From positions 1 to 6,212 of the forward strand of contig JAAZFS010000231.1 of assembly GCA_012511615.1 (NCBI GenBank): a DNA stretch of 6,212 bases. The letters run 5' to 3'. The translations under genes were made by a program, and so were the position numbers. The notes beneath the pieces were generated by a model. It did not search any database, was not told the origin of the DNA, and was given only the letters and a program-made list of their open reading frames with translations. Origin of the DNA: Elusimicrobiota bacterium. GTDB lineage: Bacteria; CG03; SLGR01. This document shows, piece after piece, positions 1 to 5,320 of this stretch. Every line of letters begins with the position of its first letter. The first letter of the stretch is position 1.

Positions 1-1487
1 CAATAGAGTATTATAGTCTCCTATCGGATATTTATAAAAAAAGAGGAGATTACAGGCGGGGCGTAGAAGCATTGAAAGAGGCTATCAAGATAGCTCCGGA
101 CAGAGCCTTTCTTTATGGAGATCTTGGGAAAATGCTTTCTTATATGGGAAAAGATGAGGAAGCGATTAAACATTTCAAAAAGGCTTCTGAAAAAGATCCT
201 AGAGATGGCTCTTATAACTATGAGGCATCAAAAATCTTTTTACAAAGAAATGATTTTGACAAGGTTTTAATTGAAACTCGCTCCGCCCTCGAAAAAAACT
301 ATGAATCAGCAGATTTGTATATTGATGCTGCAAAGAGTGCTCGCTCTTTAAATCGTTTAAAAGAGGCGGAAGAGTTTTACCTTAAGGCTGGAGAAATTTC
401 TCCCAATTCCAAGGAGTTATGGTTTCAGAATAGAATCAAGAACGATATTGAGATATGCCAGAGAAAGGTCAGGCTGGATTCGCTTCCGAGGAATCTCGGG
501 GTCTGTCTGACTAATCGTTGTAATCTAAAATGCCTGATGTGCGAAGTAAGGAAAGAGGATTGGGATATTAGTCCTGAGCGTGTGGGCGAGGTTAAGGAAT
601 TTTTCCCCTATATTGAGCAGGTTCTATGGCAGGGGGGGGAAGTGTTTTTATCGGAGCATTTTCTTCCTTTATTTTCAGAGGCCTCTTCTTATGAGCATCT
701 TTCACAGGTGGTTTTGACAAGTGGTATGCTTATAGACCGAGATTGGGCAAAGCTATTTGCAACTTCAAAGACGGAGGTAACTTTTTCTCTGGAGAGTGTC
801 CATCGTGAACTTTATGAAAAAATTCGCGTCGGAGCTAGTTTTAATAAACTCAAAGAAAATCTATCCCTTCTTAATGAGTCAAGATCTAGAACGCCAGATT
901 CGGCCCTGAAAATAAATCTTCAAATGCTTGTTATGGAAGACAATATAAGAGAATTAGATTACCTTATAGCATTTGCCAAAGACTATGGAGCAAGAAAAAT
1001 TTTTCTAATAGGTCTGGATGAGACCATAAATAAAAAGAATACTTTTTATGATAATCCTATATACAGAAAGGAACTCGGACTCATCTTAAATAAGTTTTTT
1101 GCGGAGGCTGCTGAAAAATCAATTGAGGTAGTGAATTCTCTTCCAATCAGCGGCTGGGAGGAGGAAGGAAACCCAAAGGAAATAGAGGATTCTGTATCAG
1201 AGTTGGAGTTGCTATATGAAAATAAAGAGGAAGATCCAAAAGAGATAATCTGTCTTTGGCCCTGGCAGCAACTGAGCATATGCTCCGGGGGCAATGCTGT
1301 CATAAACGGTCTTTGTCCTTATCTTATTGTAGGAAACATTGACAAACAGGCAATAAGAGAGATATGGAATGGAGAGAAGATAAGAGGTGTGCGAGAGGCT
1401 CTTCTTGGAGAAAATGAAAATAATCCTTGCTGTACTGAGCTTTGTCTCTCCGGAGGTCTTCCTTTAGGAATGTTGAGGTTAGATTGA
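1..1487 (+). CDS. TPR-repeat radical SAM/SPASM protein, 5' end outside the window
   Basis: The frame is open from base 3 to the TGA at 1485-1487, giving 494 visible residues. A TTG at 72 is the first start-like codon, but the 23 residues before it continue a TPR helix pair, so the true start lies to the left. Residues 3-136 form about four TPR units, with repeating small and aromatic positions and 'A..P' ends. Then come CNLKCLMC (C173, C177, C180), the CX3CX2C site for the SAM-binding [4Fe-4S] cluster, and QGGE near 211-213, matching the glycine-rich SAM motif. The C-terminal part (about 416-494) has CLWPWQQLSIC, a GNI and IWNG segment, and cysteines at 417, 427, 438, 476, 477 and 481, typical of a SPASM auxiliary-cluster domain. 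The chemistry is therefore radical SAM. SPASM enzymes often modify peptides or proteins, and the substrate here is unknown. TPRs suggest a protein partner. The gene overlaps the next one. Domain calls are firm; function is not. Confidence 0.9.
   Translation, partial: IEYYSLLSDIYKKRGDYRRGVEALKEAIKIAPDRAFLYGDLGKMLSYMGKDEEAIKHFKKASEKDPRDGSYNYEASKIFLQRNDFDKVLIETRSALEKNYESADLYIDAAKSARSLNRLKEAEEFYLKAGEISPNSKELWFQNRIKNDIEICQRKVRLDSLPRNLGVCLTNRCNLKCLMCEVRKEDWDISPERVGEVKEFFPYIEQVLWQGGEVFLSEHFLPLFSEASSYEHLSQVVLTSGMLIDRDWAKLFATSKTEVTFSLESVHRELYEKIRVGASFNKLKENLSLLNESRSRTPDSALKINLQMLVMEDNIRELDYLIAFAKDYGARKIFLIGLDETINKKNTFYDNPIYRKELGLILNKFFAEAAEKSIEVVNSLPISGWEEEGNPKEIEDSVSELELLYENKEEDPKEIICLWPWQQLSICSGGNAVINGLCPYLIVGNIDKQAIREIWNGEKIRGVREALLGENENNPCCTELCLSGGLPLGMLRLD
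1475..1478 (+). promoter_or_regulatory. Ribosome binding site deciding the glycoside hydrolase start
   Basis: GAGG lies 5 nt before the TTG at 1484. The earlier in-frame TTG at 1442 has no such purine block before it. The site sits inside the last codons of the radical SAM gene, so ribosomes finishing that gene are already in place. Confidence 0.5.
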
Positions 1488-2623
1488 TTTATAAAAAAAT
1501 AAAAAACGTATACCGAATATTTGTTCTTAGTCTTTTTATGATTTTCAAAATGTTCTTTTCAGTTTATGCTTTGGATGCTGGAGTTCCTCTATATCTAATG
1601 GCAGGTCAAATGATTATGTCAGGATTCCATGGGACGGATATAGGAAGTGAATGGATGAATTCTATGGGTGAGCAAATTCGCGAAGGATATCTTGGAGGAG
1701 TTATTCTTTTTGACTATAATATCCCTCAAAAGGAAGAGTTTCATCGTTTAATTTCTTATCTACAGTCTCAGAGCTGGATACCCTTATTAATTGCCATTGA
1801 TCAGGAAGGCGGCCGGGTTAGCCGGCTTGATCCGAAAAAAGGTTATGGCAAATACCCATCTCAGAAAGCGGTGGCCGAACTATCTTTAGAAGAAGCTAAA
1901 AAAACATATGGGAAGATGGCGGCGGAGTTGAGAAAATATGGTGTTAATCTTAATCTTGCGCCCGTGGTAGACATTGATTACAATCCAACTTCCCCGGCAA
2001 TAGGTGCTATGGAAAGGAGTTTTTCGAAAGACCCAGATAGGGTCATGGAATACGCAAAAATATTTATAGATGCACATGAAAATGAGGGACTACTTACTGC
2101 CTTAAAACATTTTCCGGGCCAGGGGAGATCTCTTGGCGATACCCATAATAAAATAGAGGATTTAACTGGACAATGGAAAAAGGATGAACTTATTCCATTT
2201 ATAAATCTCACTCTTGATAGAGAGACTGTTCTTATTATGACAGCCCATACATATAATAAAGAACTTGACCCTGATTATCCCGCTACTCTTTCCAAACCAA
2301 CAATAGATTCCTTGCTAAGGCAAGAGAATGTTGATGTCGCAATAATCTCAGATGATATACAAATGGGAGCTATTCAAGAAAATTATACTTTTGAAGAGAC
2401 GGTGGTAGGGGCGGTGAATGCTGGGGTGGATATTTTGCTTTTTTCTAACAATCCTCGCGCCTGGCCAGAAAATAAAGATTTCCAGCCCGATCCCTATGTA
2501 GCCCAGCGGGCTGTGGAGATTATTCTTGCTGCCGTTAAGGACGGTCGGATAGAGATATCCTCTTTAGAAAATTCTTTTAGACGGATTATGAAAATTAAAG
2601 AAAACATTGGCAAAAAACTTTGA
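1484..2623 (+). CDS. Secreted glycoside hydrolase family 3, NagZ-like beta-N-acetylhexosaminidase
   Basis: This is a 379-aa enzyme predicted to remove terminal N-acetylglucosamine-type sugars from peptidoglycan fragments or other glycans. Visible GH3 marks are AIDQEGGRVSRL (104-115), LAPVVDI (158-164), KHFPGQG (208-214), the GDTH segment (218-221) and ISDDIQMGAI (288-297). By NagZ knowledge, the Asp-x-His of GDTH is the acid/base dyad and the first Asp of SDD (D290) is the nucleophile. The length fits the single-domain NagZ type. The N-terminus (KKIKNVYR, a hydrophobic stretch about 11-27, then SVYA) looks like a Sec signal peptide with possible cleavage after A29; there is no lipobox Cys. 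The TTG start at 1484 overlaps the preceding TGA as TTGA and has GAGG 5 nt upstream. A TTG at 1442 would add 14 residues that shadow the upstream gene. Export implies action on the wall or a surface glycan, unlike cytoplasmic Gram-negative NagZ. Exact substrate is unproven. Confidence 0.88.
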   Translation: MIYKKIKNVYRIFVLSLFMIFKMFFSVYALDAGVPLYLMAGQMIMSGFHGTDIGSEWMNSMGEQIREGYLGGVILFDYNIPQKEEFHRLISYLQSQSWIPLLIAIDQEGGRVSRLDPKKGYGKYPSQKAVAELSLEEAKKTYGKMAAELRKYGVNLNLAPVVDIDYNPTSPAIGAMERSFSKDPDRVMEYAKIFIDAHENEGLLTALKHFPGQGRSLGDTHNKIEDLTGQWKKDELIPFINLTLDRETVLIMTAHTYNKELDPDYPATLSKPTIDSLLRQENVDVAIISDDIQMGAIQENYTFEETVVGAVNAGVDILLFSNNPRAWPENKDFQPDPYVAQRAVEIILAAVKDGRIEISSLENSFRRIMKIKENIGKKL

Positions 2624-2635
2624 ATGATATATAAT
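2607..2635 (+). promoter_or_regulatory. Sigma70-type promoter for the receiver gene
   Basis: TTGGCA at 2607-2612 (5 of 6 to the -35 consensus), a 17-nt spacer, then TATAAT at 2630-2635 (6 of 6 to the -10). A start at about 2642 would give a leader of roughly 24 nt to the ATC at 2666. The -35 is inside the last codons of the hydrolase gene, so the receiver gene can be transcribed independently of the genes before it. Confidence 0.65.
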
Positions 2636-2652
2636 TAGGCAAGTGGCGTGGC

Positions 2653-2658
2653 AAGGGG
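2653..2658 (+). promoter_or_regulatory. Strong ribosome binding site before a non-standard start codon
   Basis: AAGGGG is followed by 7 nt and then ATC at 2666, an ideal spacing. No ATG, GTG or TTG stands at a comparable distance in the receiver frame, so this site is the main argument for ATC as the start codon. Confidence 0.55.
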
Positions 2659-2665
2659 ATAAGCT

Positions 2666-3052
2666 ATCAGTAAACAAAAAAAAATACTCGTTGTTGATGA
2701 CGACAAACACATACTGAGCTTTCTTGAATTATTACTTTCAAGAAACGGTTATGAGGTAGAAACGGCCAAGGATGGATCTTTGGCTCTGGAAAGAGTCATA
2801 TTGGACCGGCCAGATTTAGTTGTACTAGATATTGATATGCCAGAGATAGACGGACTAGAGGTGCTGAAGAGAATAAAAGATAACCCAGCCACTAAATCCA
2901 TACCCGTCATTATGCTTACCGCCCACTCTGACTCTCATACTTTTGAGCGGGCTGTTGATTACTCGGCTGACCGTTATATAGCTAAACCTTTCAATAGCTC
3001 CTTCCTCCTGGAAAAAGTTTCTCAGGTCCTAGAAGAATACTCAAACCAATAA
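2666..3052 (+). CDS. Stand-alone CheY-like response regulator receiver, probable ATC start
   Basis: This single-domain phosphoacceptor protein is 128 aa if translated from ATC at 2666, about the usual length for a lone receiver. The N-terminus would read (M)SKQKKILVVDDDKH, which is typical of the family. Visible catalytic residues are the acidic pair D12/D13 in VVDDD, phosphoacceptor D55 in LDIDMPEIDG, T85 in MLTAHSD, and K107 in YIAKPF. A stop (TAA at 2660) closes the frame just upstream. The first ordinary start, TTG at 2780, would delete beta-1, alpha-1 and the acidic pair, so it cannot give a working receiver. Alternatives are a -1 shift on the nine-A run at 2676-2684, read from GTG at 2643, or a base error turning ATG into ATC. 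There is no output domain and no kinase in the window, so it acts by protein contact or in a relay with an unlinked kinase. It has its own promoter. Confidence 0.85.
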   Translation: MSKQKKILVVDDDKHILSFLELLLSRNGYEVETAKDGSLALERVILDRPDLVVLDIDMPEIDGLEVLKRIKDNPATKSIPVIMLTAHSDSHTFERAVDYSADRYIAKPFNSSFLLEKVSQVLEEYSNQ

Positions 3053-3212
3053 GTTTTTCTAAAACCCCAATAAACCTTATCTAAAGATATTTCTAAAAAA
3101 AAATGAAAGATACTCAATATGCTTGAGTTTAAAAATTCTGGCGGGTTTAGCTAAGAATTATCAAATACTTCATCTATAAGAGCTTGAATAGTAAAAAAAT
3201 TATAGAAAAAAC
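3053..3212. other. Convergent intergenic gap
   Basis: This stretch separates the receiver gene (+) from the carbamoyltransferase gene (-). It is very AT-rich with several A runs. I see no open frame with coding character. Apart from the hairpin at 3112-3128, a second possible pairing of AATTCT (3134-3139) with AGAATT (3154-3159) has a 14-nt loop and no T-run, so it is not called a terminator. Confidence 0.6.
3095..3128 (-). terminator. Weak terminator-like hairpin for the minus-strand operon
   Basis: ACTCAA (3112-3117), loop TATGC, TTGAGT (3123-3128) form a perfect but short 6-bp stem. Read on the minus strand it is followed by ATCTTTCA and then nine T (3095-3103). The stem is AT-rich and the T-run is 8 nt away, so this is a poor intrinsic terminator. 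It is placed correctly, about 85 nt after the carbamoyltransferase stop. Confidence 0.3.
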
Positions 3213-4895
3213 TTACTTATGTTTTTCAATTATGAAGTTTTCAAGGACTAGAAAATCCATGTCTGTATTAAGAAAGCAGTCTATGGCCTCCTGAGGGGTG
3301 TTGACTATGGGTTGCCCTCGTACGTTAAAGGAGGTATTCAAAAGAACTGGAATTCCGGTTGTTTTATGAAAGGCCTCAATAAGCGCATAGTATCTAGGCG
3401 AGATATCCTTTTCTACAGTATGGATTCTGGCCGAATTGTCAACATGTGTTACGGCTGGTATTTTGTCCCTCATATCTTTTCTGACTTCTCCGGCGAAAAG
3501 CATAAATGGAGACTCTGTTCCCAAATCAAAATAGTCCTCAGAGTGTTCTTTGAGTACGCTCGGAGCATAGGGTCGAAAAATCTCCCGCCTCTTTACCTTC
3601 TTGTTTATTCGATCCTTCATTTTTGGATCAGCGGGGGATGCCAAAATTGAACGGTGGCCCAAGGCTCTCGGACCGAACTCCATTCTCCCATGAAACCAGC
3701 CAGCAATCATTCCTTTAGAGAGAAGTTTTGCCGCATGGTCGACAAGCTCCTGATCCGTATATTTTTTATATTCAAGATTGTTTATTGAGAGGACTTGCTC
3801 AATCTTCCGATTAGTATAGGAGGGTCCTAGGTAAACATTTTGTAGGGGTAGGGTTCTCTTTCCAGAAAGAAAAGTGTACCCTGCCGCCGCTGCGCCGAGT
3901 GCTCCACCGCTATCTCCTGCTGCAGGCTGAACAAATATCTTTTGAAAAGGGGTCTCTTTAACTATCTTGCCGTTTGCTACGCAATTTAAAAATACGCCTC
4001 CCGCGAGAGATAGATGAGGGCTTTTAGTTAGGCCGTAGAGGTGGTTTGCCGTATTTATAAGAATTTCCTCAGTAATTTTTTGTAGAGAGGCAGCAAGATC
4101 CATATCCCTAGGAGTAATCTCAGACTCTGGGACTCTGGGAGTTCCGAATTTTCTAATGAATTTTCGGTTGAACATTCTGTGGCCTTTATTAAATCCGAAG
4201 TAGCTGGTATCAATCCTAAAACTTCCGTCATCCCGTATTTCAATTATTTCCCTTAAATCTTCAGTGAAACGAGGGTTTCCATAGCTTGCCAGACCCATGA
4301 CTTTGCCTTCTCCAGTTAGGGCCCGGAATCCAAGAAAAGTGCTTATGGCGGTATAAAAAAGGCCAAGGGAGTCAGTGTAGTTTATTTGAAAAAGTGGTTC
4401 AAGGTTTTTATCTGTACCCATGCCCGCTGAAACTGAGGAAAACTCTCCTATCCCATCTGCAGTCATAAAAGCCGATTCTTCAAAAGAGGAGAGAAAGAAA
4501 GCACTGGCTGCATGAGAATTGTGGTGTCTGGTGTAATAGACTTTGCCAGTGTAACCGAGTTCTTTCTTGAATACCAAGGGCATTATCAGTCTGTTGTCTA
4601 ACCAGACTGGGGTAGTCCTCATGAAATTTGGCAGAGAAAAAGGATATGCTTTTAGATGGTTTAGCATGACTCTTGCGAATTTCTGGAAAGGGTTTTCATA
4701 GAAAATTATCGCATCAATTTCAAGAATGCTAATACCCCCCTCTTGGAGGACATAGTTTGTCGCCAGTAGCGGAAATTCTGCGGAGCTTTTCTTTCTGTTG
4801 AAACGTTCTTCCTGGGCTGCGGCTACTACTTTGCCGTCCATAATCAGGGCCGCAGCAGAATCGTGATAGTAGCAGGATATGCCTAAAATATTCAT
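3213..4895 (-). CDS. NodU/CmcH-type O-carbamoyltransferase
   Basis: This 560-aa cytoplasmic enzyme is predicted to move a carbamoyl group from carbamoyl phosphate, via a carbamoyl-adenylate, onto a hydroxyl of a sugar or other small molecule. The N-terminal Kae1-like ATP-binding domain shows NILGISCYYHDSAA (2-15), EERFNRKK (29-36), the HHNSHA metal/ligand histidines (124-129), TADGIGE (145-151), TGEGKVMGLASYG (194-206), LAGGVFLN (297-304) and AAGDSGGALG (325-334). The C-terminal carbamoyltransferase domain shows GRMEFGPRALGHRS (403-416), FRPYAPSVL (440-448) and LNTSFNVRGQPIV (519-531). Length is normal for the family. The start is ATG 4895 because it begins exactly at the conserved MNILGIS. 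A longer frame to 5018 would overlap the upstream gene by about 120 bp without family sequence. The upstream TAA ends 1 nt before this ATG, and no strong ribosome site is seen, which suggests translational re-initiation. Context points to a surface glycan acceptor rather than a Nod factor or antibiotic. Confidence 0.92.
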   Translation of the reverse strand: MNILGISCYYHDSAAALIMDGKVVAAAQEERFNRKKSSAEFPLLATNYVLQEGGISILEIDAIIFYENPFQKFARVMLNHLKAYPFSLPNFMRTTPVWLDNRLIMPLVFKKELGYTGKVYYTRHHNSHAASAFFLSSFEESAFMTADGIGEFSSVSAGMGTDKNLEPLFQINYTDSLGLFYTAISTFLGFRALTGEGKVMGLASYGNPRFTEDLREIIEIRDDGSFRIDTSYFGFNKGHRMFNRKFIRKFGTPRVPESEITPRDMDLAASLQKITEEILINTANHLYGLTKSPHLSLAGGVFLNCVANGKIVKETPFQKIFVQPAAGDSGGALGAAAAGYTFLSGKRTLPLQNVYLGPSYTNRKIEQVLSINNLEYKKYTDQELVDHAAKLLSKGMIAGWFHGRMEFGPRALGHRSILASPADPKMKDRINKKVKRREIFRPYAPSVLKEHSEDYFDLGTESPFMLFAGEVRKDMRDKIPAVTHVDNSARIHTVEKDISPRYYALIEAFHKTTGIPVLLNTSFNVRGQPIVNTPQEAIDCFLNTDMDFLVLENFIIEKHK

Positions 4896-4896
4896 C

Positions 4897-5106
4897 TTAT
4901 AATTCTTCAAGAAGACCTTTTGTCTTCTCAGGTTCGTCCCAAAAAGTGTCCGAAGAAATCTTTTTTCTGCGGTATAGCGAGGGGACAAAAATTCGGGTAA
5001 AGAGCATGGTAATCCCAAAACCGATTATGTATAAAAAGAAAAGTAGGGGATAGATGAGAATTGACTGAACTATTATTACAACTTTTGCTGTGAATTTCTT
5101 AAACAT
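4897..5106 (-). CDS. Small SxtJ-like membrane protein, shorter than usual
   Basis: This is a 69-aa protein with a long hydrophobic stretch (about residues 8-40, one long or two short membrane helices, broken near Y19-P20), then a charged tail, SLYRRKKISSDTFWDEPEKT. SxtJ-family proteins, from my memory of the family, lie beside carbamoyltransferases and end with a basic segment followed by an aromatic TYW/SYW-like motif; RRKKISSDTFW resembles that. Usual SxtJ proteins are near 130 aa with more helices, so this would be a reduced form keeping the last helices and the tail. It starts 7 bp after the previous gene and stops 1 nt before the carbamoyltransferase ATG. The position suggests it anchors or assists that enzyme. 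The family assignment rests on context and a short motif; the gene itself is well supported by packing. Confidence 0.7.
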   Translation of the reverse strand: MFKKFTAKVVIIVQSILIYPLLFFLYIIGFGITMLFTRIFVPSLYRRKKISSDTFWDEPEKTKGLLEEL

Positions 5107-5113
5107 TTCCTAG

Positions 5114-5311
5114 TTAAACTCCTGCGTAGATAAAGGATATGATTATTGTAGGACCAATGTAAAAGACTAAAAATGCTAGGATGGCCAGTACAATAAAAAT
5201 AGCGGCCATAAAATATATCTTATTCTCCCTTATGAGTTGAAATAGCCCCTTGGAGATATAGGCAAACTTGGCAAACATGTCTTTAAAAAGTTCTTTAATT
5301 TTACTAATCAT
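5114..5311 (-). CDS. Small DUF5989-like membrane protein
   Basis: This 65-aa protein has a basic amphipathic N-terminal part (KIKELFKDMFAKF), then GLFQLIRENKIYFMAAIFIVLAIL, a hydrophobic stretch from about residue 33 to 53, and ends with GPTIIISFIYAGV. DUF5989 proteins, as I recall them, are about 50 aa, with a short 'FL.E.KK' lead, one membrane helix and a C-terminal 'PFIY' ending, and they neighbour carbamoyltransferases and SxtJ proteins. The layout and the FIYAGV ending fit. Function is unknown in the family. Starting at Met12 (5278) would give 54 aa, closer to the usual length. AAAGGAG at 5330-5336 is 18 nt before the ATG at 5311, an unusually long spacing, so the exact start is open. 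It lies 9 bp after the amidotransferase stop and 7 bp before the next gene. Confidence 0.7.
   Translation of the reverse strand: MISKIKELFKDMFAKFAYISKGLFQLIRENKIYFMAAIFIVLAILAFLVFYIGPTIIISFIYAGV
5119..5123 (-). promoter_or_regulatory. Ribosome binding site inside the end of the DUF5989-like gene
   Basis: On the minus strand AGGAG stands 12 nt before the ATG of the 69-aa gene, overlapping the last sense codons of the preceding gene (Ala-Gly-Val-stop). A nearer AGGAA directly abuts the ATG and is too close. The overlap implies coupled translation. Confidence 0.4.
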
Positions 5312-5320
5312 TAATAAATT

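Noticed and set aside
72..74. TTG as the start of the radical SAM protein
   Set aside because: The frame is open to base 3 and the 23 preceding residues continue the TPR pattern, so this is an internal Leu codon of a gene cut by the window edge.
1046..1303. 85-aa open frame on the minus strand, rich in Ser and Phe
   Set aside because: It is antisense to the radical SAM/SPASM region; the Ser/Phe bias comes from reading Lys/Glu-rich codons backwards.
2780..2782. TTG as the start of the receiver protein
   Set aside because: It would remove the first third of the receiver, including the VVDDD acidic pair, whose coding sequence is intact just upstream.
3174..3205. CTATAA/TTATAG inverted repeat as a terminator
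   Set aside because: It has only six AT pairs across a 20-nt loop, and the A run after it is not a T-run for the plus strand.
3312..3650. 112-aa open frame on the plus strand
   Set aside because: It lies wholly opposite conserved carbamoyltransferase motifs and its translation has no domain character; it is a shadow frame.
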